DNA of 52,463 nt, from NCBI GenBank assembly GCA_937858715.1, contig CALLZY010000056.1, positions 1 through 52,463 on the forward strand, written 5' to 3'. The notes below the pieces were generated by a model. That model was not told the origin of the DNA, made no database searches, and saw only the letters and a program-made list of their open reading frames with translations. Shown here one piece after another: positions 21,125-28,776 of this stretch. Each line of letters starts with the position of its first letter. The first letter of the stretch is position 1. Position numbers and translations under genes: made by a program. Origin of the DNA: an uncultured Chitinophagaceae bacterium (GTDB lineage: Bacteria; Bacteroidota; Bacteroidia; Chitinophagales; Chitinophagaceae).

Positions 21125-21142
21125 CAATATTGTAACCGTTTT

Positions 21143-21724
21143 TTAACTGATTTTCTCAACCTGCATGTATGTGAGTTCAACAGGTGTGGAACGTCCAAAT
21201 ATTTTTACTGTTACTTTCAGCTTTTTCTTCTCATCATTAACTTCTTCAATAACCCCGTTAAAGTCGTTAAATGCACCTTCTATAATCTTAATAGTTTCAC
21301 CAACAATGAAAGGCTCAATCATACTAACACCACCTGCCTCAGCCATTTCATCCATTTTACCCAGCATTTTGTTTACTTCAGCTTTTCTCAATGCAATTGG
21401 GTCATCCTTTCCAAGGAAATGAATAACGTTTGTCGTATTTTTTATTACATCCCTTAAATCATCTGTAAGTTTTCCGTTGGCAATTTCTATCATCACATAA
21501 CCAGGGTAATAGTTTCTTTCACGCATTACCTTTTTGCCATTGGCCACTTTATACACCTTCTCAACCGGAAGAAACACCTGCTTCACCTGCTCCCACCCAC
21601 CGCGGCTTATTTCTTTGTCAAGGTATTCCTTCACCTTTTTCTCTTTGCCGCTTATGACACGCAACACATACCATTTGGTATCCTGCTGTGGTGCATTCTC
21701 CGTATTTACAATTGTTGTTTCCAT
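21143..21724 (-). CDS. nusG: Transcription termination/antitermination protein NusG
   Basis: 193-residue NusG. The N-terminal NGN domain begins near KWYVLRVISGKEKKVKEYL and includes YYPGYVMIE. The C-terminal KOW domain includes VGETIKIIEGAFNDFNG. NusG binds RNA polymerase and links it to Rho or the ribosome. It starts 2 nt after the secE stop, so the pair is probably translationally coupled, and ends in its own terminator. Confidence 0.97.
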   Translation of the reverse strand: METTIVNTENAPQQDTKWYVLRVISGKEKKVKEYLDKEISRGGWEQVKQVFLPVEKVYKVANGKKVMRERNYYPGYVMIEIANGKLTDDLRDVIKNTTNVIHFLGKDDPIALRKAEVNKMLGKMDEMAEAGGVSMIEPFIVGETIKIIEGAFNDFNGVIEEVNDEKKKLKVTVKIFGRSTPVELTYMQVEKIS

Positions 21725-21726
21725 TA

Positions 21727-21924
21727 TTACCCGTTCAGAATATCATAGATTAAAGAAAGACCTTTGCCCGCAACAAAATCCATTGCCATCACAATAAATG
21801 TGATAACCAGGGTTGCCACCAGTACAATCATTGTGGACTGTTGCAATTGCGGCCATGTTGGCCAGGTCACCTTTTCTGTTAATTCCTTATATGACTCCTT
21901 AAAATAAATCGCAATCTTGTTCAT
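21727..21924 (-). CDS. secE: Preprotein translocase subunit SecE
   Basis: 65-residue minimal SecE: a short amphipathic region containing ESYKELTEKVTWPTW (the conserved SecE segment) followed by a single membrane helix (about 31-52). It stabilises SecY in the translocon. It lies between tRNA-Trp and nusG, the conserved bacterial position. Confidence 0.95.
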   Translation of the reverse strand: MNKIAIYFKESYKELTEKVTWPTWPQLQQSTMIVLVATLVITFIVMAMDFVAGKGLSLIYDILNG

Positions 21925-21953
21925 GAATAAAATTTTAATTCAGAATCAATCAG

Positions 21954-22024
21954 CACGGGCAGAGAGATTCGAACTCCCATCAACGGTTTTGGAGACCGCT
22001 ATTCTGCCATTGAACTATGCCCGT
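21954..22024 (-). tRNA. tRNA-Trp (anticodon CCA)
   Basis: A 71-nt cloverleaf with acceptor stem ACGGGCA/TGCCCGT, D-arm with AGTTCAATGGCAGAA, anticodon stem CGGT/ACCG around loop CTCCAAA, and T-arm GGGAGTTCGAATCTCTC. The 3' CCA is not encoded. It sits between tuf and secE. Confidence 0.97.
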
Positions 22025-22150
22025 AGAAAGCTAAAAGCTATTCCGTGTTACCGAAACAGCTTTTAGAATCTTATGTGCGAAGATATTAAAATTCTCGCAA
22101 TTCCGCCTGTGGCGGACCAAAGCTAAAAGCTTGCAGCTCGTAGCTTTTTA
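22025..22150 (-). repeat. tuf to tRNA-Trp spacer with AGCT-rich repeats and a palindrome
   Basis: The spacer holds AGCT-rich strings similar to those between rpoB and rpoC, and a palindrome TCCGCC-TGT-GGCGGA (22102-22116). The palindrome could act as a weak transcript end or processing site after tuf, but no U run follows it on the minus strand. Confidence 0.45.
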
Positions 22151-23341
22151 TTATTTCAAAATTTCTGTCACCTGACCAGCACCTACTGTACGGCCACCTT
22201 CACGAATCGCAAACTTCAGACCTTTCTCCATCGCAATCGGTTGGATAAGTTTTACAGTCAATGAAGTGTTATCGCCAGGCATAATCATTTCAGTACCAGC
22301 ATTCAGCTCTACTTCGCCAGTTACGTCTGTAGTACGGAAATAGAATTGAGGACGGTATTTGTTGAAGAAAGGAGTATGACGGCCGCCTTCTTCTTTGCTC
22401 AGTACGTAAACCTCAGCTTTAAATTCAGTGTGAGGAGTGATAGAACCAGGCTTAACGATAACCATACCACGACGGATTTGGTTCTTATCAATACCACGGA
22501 GCAGCAGACCTGCGTTATCACCAGCTTCGCCTTCATCAAGAAGTTTACGGAACATTTCAACACCAGTACAAGTTGAAGTCAGTGGCTCAGGAATAAGACC
22601 CACGATTTCAACAGGCTCACCTACTTTAATACGGCCTCTTTCAATACGACCTGTAGCAACTGTACCACGGCCAGTAATTGAGAATACATCTTCAACAGAC
22701 ATCAGGAATGGCTGATCAACCGGACGGGGAGGCAGCGGAATGTAAGCATCTACAGCATCCATCAGTTCTTCAACCTGCTTAACCGCTTCAGCATCGCCAT
22801 CAAGAGCTTTAACAGCAGAGCCTTTAATGATTGGGGTAGCAGTACCATCAAAGCCGTAGAAAGTCAGCAAATCACGGATTTCCATTTCAACCAGATCAAG
22901 CAGTTCCGGATCGTCAACCAAGTCAACTTTATTCATGAACACAACCATTTTAGGTACACCGACCTGGCGGGCCAAGAGGATGTGCTCTTTAGTTTGCGGC
23001 ATAGGACCATCAGTTGCAGCAACAACCAGGATCGCACCATCCATCTGAGCAGCACCGGTAATCATGTTTTTAACATAGTCGGCGTGACCAGGACAGTCAA
23101 CGTGGGCATAGTGACGGTTAGCCGTCTGATACTCAACGTGGGCTGTATTGATGGTAATACCCCTTTCTTTTTCTTCAGGAGCAGCATCAATTTCATCATA
23201 TTTTTTTACTTCAGCCAACCCTTTCTGAGCAAGGATGGATGTGATAGCCGCAGTCAAAGTTGTTTTACCATGGTCAATGTGGCCGATAGTACCAACGTTA
23301 ACGTGGGGTTTGTCCCTTTTGAAGGTCTCTTTAGTTGCCAT
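22151..23341 (-). CDS. tuf: Elongation factor Tu
   Basis: 396-residue EF-Tu, which delivers aminoacyl-tRNA to the ribosome. G1 GHIDHGKT (about 19-26), G3 DCPGH (about 81-85) and G4 NKVD (about 136-139) are all present, followed by the two beta-barrel domains. It follows four tRNA genes on the same strand, as in E. coli tufB. The 164-nt leader after tRNA-Thr(GGT) contains a tiny Shine-Dalgarno-led reading frame. Confidence 0.99.
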   Translation of the reverse strand: MATKETFKRDKPHVNVGTIGHIDHGKTTLTAAITSILAQKGLAEVKKYDEIDAAPEEKERGITINTAHVEYQTANRHYAHVDCPGHADYVKNMITGAAQMDGAILVVAATDGPMPQTKEHILLARQVGVPKMVVFMNKVDLVDDPELLDLVEMEIRDLLTFYGFDGTATPIIKGSAVKALDGDAEAVKQVEELMDAVDAYIPLPPRPVDQPFLMSVEDVFSITGRGTVATGRIERGRIKVGEPVEIVGLIPEPLTSTCTGVEMFRKLLDEGEAGDNAGLLLRGIDKNQIRRGMVIVKPGSITPHTEFKAEVYVLSKEEGGRHTPFFNKYRPQFYFRTTDVTGEVELNAGTEMIMPGDNTSLTVKLIQPIAMEKGLKFAIREGGRTVGAGQVTEILK

Positions 23342-23505
23342 TGTTATCTGTTTTTAAAGTTGTGTTTTAACAATTATTGTTTTCTATTTATGAAGTCGGC
23401 AGCATTACTGCTATCGGCTTTCGTTGCGTCGCACTCTTGTACTTCCGGTACGCTTTTCAGCAATACAAAAGAAGCATTTTTTCCTCCACAAGTCAAATAT
23501 GAGTG

Positions 23506-23577
<72 letters not shown>

Positions 23578-23639
23578 TGGTATAGCCTGGAGAGTTTTCT
23601 CTCAATTCTCACATAAAAAGAACTCAAAACTTAATTCTG

Positions 23640-23712
23640 AGCGGGAGACCGGGCTCGAACCGGCCACCTGAAGCTTGGAAGGCTACCGCTCTACCAAATG
23701 AGCTACTCCCGC
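23640..23712 (-). tRNA. tRNA-Gly (anticodon TCC)
   Basis: A 73-nt cloverleaf: acceptor GCGGGAG/CTCCCGC, D stem GCTC/GAGC, anticodon loop CTTCCAA, T-arm CCGGTTCGAGCCCGG. CCA is not encoded. Confidence 0.97.
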
Positions 23713-23732
23713 TTATCCTAAGAACTTAATTG

Positions 23733-23815
23733 TGGGCAAGGATGGATTCGAACCACCGAACTCCGAAGAGGACAGATTTACAGTCTGTTGCCGTTGGCCA
23801 CTTGGCTACTTGCCC
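23733..23815 (-). tRNA. tRNA-Tyr (anticodon GTA)
   Basis: An 83-nt class II tRNA: acceptor GGGCAAG/CTTGCCC, anticodon stem ACAGA/TCTGT with loop CTGTAAA, long variable arm (CCTCTTCGGAGTTC), T-arm GGTGGTTCGAATCCATC. Confidence 0.97.
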
Positions 23816-23819
23816 CTGG

Positions 23820-23892
23820 AGCCACTTGTCGGAATCGAACCAACGACCTACTGATTACAAATCAGTTGCTCTACCGGCTGAGCTAAAGTGGC
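23820..23892 (-). tRNA. tRNA-Thr (anticodon TGT)
   Basis: A 73-nt cloverleaf: acceptor GCCACTT/AAGTGGC, D stem GCTC/GAGC, anticodon stem CTGAT/ATCAG with loop TTGTAA, T-arm with GGTTCGATTCC. First tRNA of the cluster, 4 nt before tRNA-Tyr. Confidence 0.97.
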
Positions 23893-23951
23893 TAATAAAT
23901 GAGGCTCAAAATTATGCTGATTAGCAGTTTATTCTGAGCAATAAAGAACTA

Positions 23952-23977
23952 CCCCCGTTTACGGGGAGGCAAAGGTA
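23952..23977 (-). promoter_or_regulatory. Promoter -7 box and hairpin before the tRNA-tuf unit
   Basis: TACCTTTG (23970-23977, minus strand) fits the -7 consensus exactly; 19 nt upstream is TTTT, one base from TTTG. The predicted start near 23966 falls in a CCCCGT/ACGGGG inverted repeat (about 23952-23967), so the 5' end of the precursor would be structured. Confidence 0.6.
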
Positions 23978-24114
23978 AGGGAAAATGATATTCTGAAAAA
24001 TTTTGAAAAATATTTTTTTGCTTGTATTCAGCCTGTTGTGAATAACTCAGGAATAATTGTGGCAGTATTTTATGAACCAAAACTCCAATGAAGACTTTGA
24101 CTGAAGACTGTAAT

Positions 24115-24140
24115 AAAAAAGCCCCCGGAAATCCGGGGGC
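24115..24140 (-). terminator. Intrinsic terminator of hpf
   Basis: Perfect 9-bp minus-strand stem GCCCCCGGA/TCCGGGGGC (24121-24140) is followed by six U residues (24115-24120), 10 nt past the hpf stop. Confidence 0.95.
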
Positions 24141-24149
24141 CTATTTAAT

Positions 24150-24449
24150 TTAAGCGGCTTTTTTTTCTTTGTTTCTTTTTATCTGCGTCACCAGGGAATC
24201 AAATGCTGCATCAAAGGATTCTTCAAACGACTTACTGGATGATTTCACAAAAAAATTCTGCCTCGGAACATGTACCCTTATCTCAACAATCTTGTCCTTA
24301 ATTGTGTGAATGACATTGTCGAGCTTCAGGAACACATTCACCTGAATGATACGGTCACTGAAATTGTTTAATTTTTGAAGTTTACGATTTACATAATCTA
24401 ACAACTTACTGTCTGCATTGAAATGAACAGTTTGAATGTTTACGTTCAT
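24150..24449 (-). CDS. hpf: Ribosome hibernation-promoting factor, short form (HPF/RaiA family)
   Basis: About 99 residues with the HPF/RaiA fold: NVNIQTVHFNAD at the N-terminus, an amphipathic helix KLLDYVNRKLQKL, and the basic C-terminal helix DSLVTQIKRNKEK. These proteins bind the decoding region of the 30S subunit and inactivate or dimerise ribosomes in stationary phase. No long C-terminal dimerisation domain, so this is the short type. ATG at 24449 is preferred because the family begins MNV; ATGs three and two codons upstream (24458, 24455) are alternatives. It follows the xerC/D-like gene and ends in a terminator. Confidence 0.9.
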   Translation of the reverse strand: MNVNIQTVHFNADSKLLDYVNRKLQKLNNFSDRIIQVNVFLKLDNVIHTIKDKIVEIRVHVPRQNFFVKSSSKSFEESFDAAFDSLVTQIKRNKEKKAA

Positions 24450-24588
24450 GGTCATCATTTTTTATCAGTGAAACAATAAATAAAGAACTGGTTTCGTCCT
24501 TCCAAAGGATATATTCTTTTTACATCTACAATTTAGTTCAATTTGACATTTATACCAAAAAAAAATGAGGATTTAATACCGCCATCTC

Positions 24589-25485
24589 TCAAGCTTTAGG
24601 ATGGGCTTTTTTATGAATATCTTTCAACTTTTCAATTGTGTTATGTGTATATACCTGTGTGGATGCCAGGCTGGAATGTCCCAATAACTCCTTTACAGCA
24701 TTCAAATCGGCACCATTGTTCATAAGATGAGTGGCAAAAGAATGTCTGAGAATGTGAGGGCTTTTCTTTTCTAATGTACTCACCTCACCGAGATATTGAT
24801 TAACAAGTATATAGGCATATTTGGGATATAACGGCCTCCCTTTTTCTGTTACTAAAAAGGTTTCGTCTTGCTTTTCGATGAGTTTTCTTTTCTGGATACG
24901 GTAATCCATTATCATTTGTATTATCTCTTTACCAACAGGTATTACTCTTTCCTTGTTGCCTTTTCCAAGCACCTTTATTTGTCCTTTACCAGTATCTATT
25001 TGTCCCTCTTTTAATTGTATCAGTTCGCTTAACCTCATGCCTGTTGCATAAAATATACTAATAAGGAGTTTTGCATTCAGGCCTTTCCAGTCTTCAGCAG
25101 AAATGGCTAAAGAACTGATTAGTTTTACGGCATCTTCTTCTTTTACAAAAACAGGCAGTTTTCGCCCATTTTTCGGGCTTATTACTTTCGCCATTGGTGT
25201 GGCATCAATAGCCCCCCTTTTCATATAATACTTAAAAAAAGATTTCAGGCTTGAAATTTTCCGGTTGATGCTTTTTGATTGCATCCCCTGATCTTTCAGG
25301 CTTGCCAGCCAGCTTCTTATTTGTCCATGGCCAATGGCATTCAGACTTATGCTGCCGAAATTAAGTTCCAGATAATCAAAACAGGAAATCAAGTCATTTT
25401 CATAGGAAATAACTGTGTTACGGGAGTACCTTTTTTCAAATTTCAGGTACTCAATAAACGGAACTATATACTCCTTATTTACCAT
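24589..25485 (-). CDS. xerC: Tyrosine recombinase XerC/XerD-like
   Basis: 298-residue site-specific tyrosine recombinase. SAM-like N-terminal DNA-binding domain (about 5-90) and a catalytic domain with the full set R151, K175, H244, R247, H270 and nucleophile Y279 (in QVYTH). Length and motifs fit the chromosome-dimer-resolving XerC/D class rather than a phage integrase, as does its setting between rpsU and hpf in a housekeeping block. The XerC or XerD assignment cannot be made from this gene alone. Confidence 0.88.
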   Translation of the reverse strand: MVNKEYIVPFIEYLKFEKRYSRNTVISYENDLISCFDYLELNFGSISLNAIGHGQIRSWLASLKDQGMQSKSINRKISSLKSFFKYYMKRGAIDATPMAKVISPKNGRKLPVFVKEEDAVKLISSLAISAEDWKGLNAKLLISIFYATGMRLSELIQLKEGQIDTGKGQIKVLGKGNKERVIPVGKEIIQMIMDYRIQKRKLIEKQDETFLVTEKGRPLYPKYAYILVNQYLGEVSTLEKKSPHILRHSFATHLMNNGADLNAVKELLGHSSLASTQVYTHNTIEKLKDIHKKAHPKA

Positions 25486-25587
25486 TTTATGTATTGAGAT
25501 GCAATCTACACTTTCCTGAAAATAAAATAGCCATACGGTTGCCCGTACAGCTATAATAAGTTTATTAACAGAGATAAGTAATTATAA

Positions 25588-25785
25588 TTATCCTTCTATC
25601 TTTCCGCTGGCAATCTTTTGCTTGTAGATTGCTTTCAGCACTTCACCACGGCGCTTAACCGATGGCTTTGTAAAGCTTTGACGTTCACGCAACTGAAGCA
25701 AAACTTTTGATTTCTCAAACTTTTTCTTGTACTTTTTTAACGCCTTGTCAATGTTTTCGCAATCTTTTGAATCAATAATAAGCAT
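25588..25785 (-). CDS. rpsU: 30S ribosomal protein S21 (bS21)
   Basis: 65-residue basic bS21: MLIIDSKDCENIDKALKKYK at the start, then LRERQSFTKPSVKRRGE. I chose ATG 25783-25785 rather than an in-frame start 25 codons upstream. It gives the normal family length, and AGGAGGT sits 9 nt before it. In Bacteroidota ribosomes bS21 helps sequester the 16S anti-Shine-Dalgarno, and a strong site on its own mRNA is the known basis for autoregulation. First gene of the block leading to xerC and hpf. Confidence 0.95.
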   Translation of the reverse strand: MLIIDSKDCENIDKALKKYKKKFEKSKVLLQLRERQSFTKPSVKRRGEVLKAIYKQKIASGKIEG

Positions 25786-25794
25786 AACTAATAT

Positions 25795-25801
25795 ACCTCC
25801 T
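25795..25801 (-). promoter_or_regulatory. Strong Shine-Dalgarno of rpsU
   Basis: AGGAGGT on the minus strand, 9 nt before the rpsU ATG. I see no comparable site before the other major genes here; tuf, rpoB, rpoC and rplK have A-rich leaders. This points to special translational control of bS21. Confidence 0.85.
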
Positions 25802-25819
25802 TTGGTATTTTTTGGGTGG

Positions 25820-25827
25820 CAAAGATA
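25820..25827 (-). promoter_or_regulatory. -7 element of rpsU
   Basis: TATCTTTG (minus strand) matches TAnnTTTG and predicts a start near 25816, giving a roughly 31-nt leader that contains little besides the Shine-Dalgarno. No good -33 box at 19 nt. Confidence 0.5.
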
Positions 25828-25920
25828 AGGGGAAAGATTTGAGATTTTATATTTACACATGAAAAGTTTTTGTGGTAACCTTTCTACCCAAAAAAGCTTA
25901 ATAACCAGTTAATTTGCAGC

Positions 25921-26514
25921 ATGTTTACAGGAATAATTGAATATACAGGCATTGTAAAAGAGATAATATCGACAGGAACAAATAAGAGTTTCTGGGTTGA
26001 GTCACCTTTGGCAACAGAGGTAAAAGTTGATCAAAGCATCAGCCACAGCGGCGTATGTCTGACAGTTGAAGATATTAAAGCCGGAAGCCACAGGGTAACG
26101 GCTATTGATGAGACATTACAGAAAACTAATCTCGGAACTTGGGACATTGGAACTATAATAAACATGGAACGCAGCCTGCAAATGAACGGCCGGCTTGACG
26201 GGCACATGGTGCAAGGCCATGTTGATGCTACAGGAATATGCACCGCTGTTAAGGAAAAGGACGGAAGCTGGGAATATAGCATCAGCTATCCTGAAAAATT
26301 TGCTGCATTGCTTATAGAGAAAGGTTCTATTAGCCTTAATGGAATAAGCCTTACTGCCTTCAATGTAAGAGAAAACAGTTTTACTGTAGCTATTATACCT
26401 TTTACTTATGAGCACACCAATCTTAAACAGCTTTCTGTAAACGGGAGGGTTAATCTTGAGTTTGACATGGTGGGGAAATACCTGCAAAGGCATATTGAAT
26501 TAAGTAGATCATGA
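25921..26514 (+). CDS. ribE: Riboflavin synthase
   Basis: 197-residue riboflavin synthase alpha chain, which dismutates two 6,7-dimethyl-8-ribityllumazines to riboflavin and the pyrimidinedione product. The N-terminal MFTGIIEYTG is diagnostic. The two lumazine-binding repeats are visible: SGVCLTV in the first, GHVDATG linking, and KGSISLNGISLTAF in the second. Normal length. Its TGA overlaps the next ATG by four bases (ATGA). It marks the left border of the A/T-rich glycan island. Confidence 0.96.
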   Translation: MFTGIIEYTGIVKEIISTGTNKSFWVESPLATEVKVDQSISHSGVCLTVEDIKAGSHRVTAIDETLQKTNLGTWDIGTIINMERSLQMNGRLDGHMVQGHVDATGICTAVKEKDGSWEYSISYPEKFAALLIEKGSISLNGISLTAFNVRENSFTVAIIPFTYEHTNLKQLSVNGRVNLEFDMVGKYLQRHIELSRS

Positions 26515-27620
26515 GTACCGAGATTAAAAATACCCAATACTACCCCGCTCTAGATGGGTTAAGAGGGTTGGCGATTTTGCTGGTCTTGTTATATCACAAT
26601 TTCAGCTTTATTCCTTTTTTTAATTTTGGCTGGCTTGGCGTTGATTTGTTTTTTGTGTTATCTGGCTATCTTATTACTAATATTTTAGTTACAACTGTCA
26701 ATACAAAAGACTATTACAAGAATTTTTATTTAAAAAGAATTTTAAGGATATTCCCGTTATACTATTTTTCTTTTGTTTTACTTGTTTTTGTAATCCCTTT
26801 ATTATTCCCGAATCTTTTAAAGGTTGATTTTTATAGGACAAATCAACACTGGTTCTGGCTATATCTTCAAAACTGGTTACTAATTTTTAAATCATCGGAT
26901 AATAATACAGCTCTAAATCATTTTTGGTCCTTAGCAGTTGAAGAACAATTCTACTTAATCTGGCCCATAATTGTAGCTTTACTTAAAGATGCAAAGAGGT
27001 TACTTATTTTTTGTCTTACCCTCCTGTTTATTGTAATTATATTTAGATTTCATATCGGTAATAATACAAGTATTTACAGTAATTATAACTGGATATTTCT
27101 ATTCACAAGAATCGATGGAATTCTATTAGGGGCCACTGTTGCATTAATACTTAAAATTAACCCCAATATAATAACTAAGTATTTTACCTTATTAATCTTA
27201 TTTCTCGCAGGTATTAATTTCTTTGTATATTATATAAACAAAACTCATTTTCAAAAACTAGATGTATGGTCAATTTGTGGATACACAACATTTTCTGCAA
27301 TATTTGGTCTTTTAACTTTTGAATTAATTAATCCACAATATAAGTTTTTTATAAAAATAATTTCATTTCGGGCTTTCCGTATTTTAGGCAAATACTCCTT
27401 TGGTCTCTATATTTTTCATTGGCCAATTTTTGTAGCTTTTAATCAGAAAATAACTAACTTTTTTTTTGAATTGAATTTAAATCAACTTTATTCTATGCTT
27501 TTGACATCAATAGGGTTAACGATTTGTGCGTTTCTAATGGCAGTACTCTCATATCACAGTTTAGAAAAATTCTTTCTCAGACTAAAAGACAGAATTAATT
27601 TACCCAAACCTATCCCTTAA
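26511..27620 (+). CDS. OafA/YrhL-type membrane acyltransferase
   Basis: 369-residue multi-pass acyltransferase-3 family protein that transfers acetyl or other acyl groups to extracytoplasmic glycans. Typical N-terminal motif ALDGLRGLAILLVLLYH (about 13-29), then GWLGVDLFFVLSGYLI (about 39-54) with the conserved substrate-channel residues, and an internal HFWSLAVEEQFYLIWP. Around ten hydrophobic segments; no C-terminal SGNH domain. Coupled to ribE by a 4-base overlap. Its 3' end overlaps the convergent second acyltransferase by 21 bases. Confidence 0.92.
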   Translation: MSTEIKNTQYYPALDGLRGLAILLVLLYHNFSFIPFFNFGWLGVDLFFVLSGYLITNILVTTVNTKDYYKNFYLKRILRIFPLYYFSFVLLVFVIPLLFPNLLKVDFYRTNQHWFWLYLQNWLLIFKSSDNNTALNHFWSLAVEEQFYLIWPIIVALLKDAKRLLIFCLTLLFIVIIFRFHIGNNTSIYSNYNWIFLFTRIDGILLGATVALILKINPNIITKYFTLLILFLAGINFFVYYINKTHFQKLDVWSICGYTTFSAIFGLLTFELINPQYKFFIKIISFRAFRILGKYSFGLYIFHWPIFVAFNQKITNFFFELNLNQLYSMLLTSIGLTICAFLMAVLSYHSLEKFFLRLKDRINLPKPIP

Positions 27621-28700
27621 TTTCATCGCAGGTAATTCAAAAAAGATATAAATCACACCTGAAATAGACAAAGTTAAAATCCAGCAAACCGTATATTTAA
27701 TATACCATATATTTAAAAATACTGGCATGTCATTTAAAATAACCAACGAATAATTAATAACTATTACATGAAAAAGGTATGCTGAATAGGACACCTTACT
27801 TACATAAGTAAAAATGCCAAATAATAATTTAGAGCTTGTCTTTTCCCAAAAACTCAACAATGGTAGAAGTAGCGCTACTCCAACAGAAGTTACAATCAAA
27901 AACACCGTATGTAAATACATTCTAAACTTTTCTCCATCCGCGATAAAAGATTTCAGTACAAAAAGATTTATTATTAAAATCATAAAACCAAATAAAAAAG
28001 AAGGCGTTTTATACTTCTTCCAAAAAAAAGAATATTCAATTTTCAACCATGATGCAAAGACCCCGATACAAATCGAATCAATTCGAAAAATAACAATCCT
28101 CCTGATTTCTGAATCCCAATCTGACCTTTTATCAATTTGATATACTAAATATTTCAGTAGCCCTGAAATTAATATTACAACCAAAATTCTTATAGCTACG
28201 CTTTTTCTATTTAAACCTTTTTTCCTTTTTTTAAAAGGGTTAAACAAGAATGGAATAACAATATAAGTCCATTCTTCTATTGACAAACTCCACGATTCAA
28301 TAAAAAAAGGGAGATTAGGTACAACTAGATTTTGAGAGAAAACAAAATACAACAAATAATTAATGGCACTAATGTCTTTAACACCAGATAAAAGGACTAT
28401 CAAAAGATTAATCAACAGGGCTAAAAAATAATTTGGAAATGTTCTGAACCAGCGCCTTATCCAAAAGACTTTTGCAGTCAGCATACTATTTTCTTCCGAG
28501 AACATCTCAAACAAAATGCCGCCAATTAGGAACCCGCTTAGCACAAAAAACAATTCCACCCCTAAGTACCCTGATAAGAGGAACATTATTTCCCTATCCT
28601 CCGGACAAACGGGTAATAAAAAGGAAGTGTGAGAAAACAAGACAAGAATGATTGCGGCAGCTCGCAAAACATCCAAACCAAAAATCCTTTCATTTCTCAT
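27600..28700 (-). CDS. Second acyltransferase-3 family membrane protein
   Basis: 366-residue multi-pass protein of the same family as its convergent neighbour but clearly diverged. N-terminal GLDVLRAAAIILVLFSH (about 8-24), GYLGVELFFVLSGFLIGG (about 44-61) and ESWSLSIEEWTYIVIP mark the acyltransferase core. Very A/T-rich, with a poly-A region in the middle. It is the only minus-strand gene in the island, and its last 21 bases are also coding on the other strand. Acyl donor and acceptor are unknown. Confidence 0.9.
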   Translation of the reverse strand: MRNERIFGLDVLRAAAIILVLFSHTSFLLPVCPEDREIMFLLSGYLGVELFFVLSGFLIGGILFEMFSEENSMLTAKVFWIRRWFRTFPNYFLALLINLLIVLLSGVKDISAINYLLYFVFSQNLVVPNLPFFIESWSLSIEEWTYIVIPFLFNPFKKRKKGLNRKSVAIRILVVILISGLLKYLVYQIDKRSDWDSEIRRIVIFRIDSICIGVFASWLKIEYSFFWKKYKTPSFLFGFMILIINLFVLKSFIADGEKFRMYLHTVFLIVTSVGVALLLPLLSFWEKTSSKLLFGIFTYVSKVSYSAYLFHVIVINYSLVILNDMPVFLNIWYIKYTVCWILTLSISGVIYIFFELPAMKLRDRFG

Positions 28701-28776
28701 AGCATATTAATAAAAATCAATAATTTAGATTATTATTCTTGATACCCAAATAATTAGTAAACTTTGAGTTACCAAT

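Noticed and set aside
24589-25485. Tyrosine recombinase as evidence of an integrated element
   Set aside because: Its size, motifs and housekeeping neighbours fit XerC/D; no attachment-site repeats or phage genes are nearby.
25588-25860. Longer 90-residue version of rpsU
   Set aside because: It would include the -7 box and the Shine-Dalgarno in the coding region and exceed the normal bS21 length.
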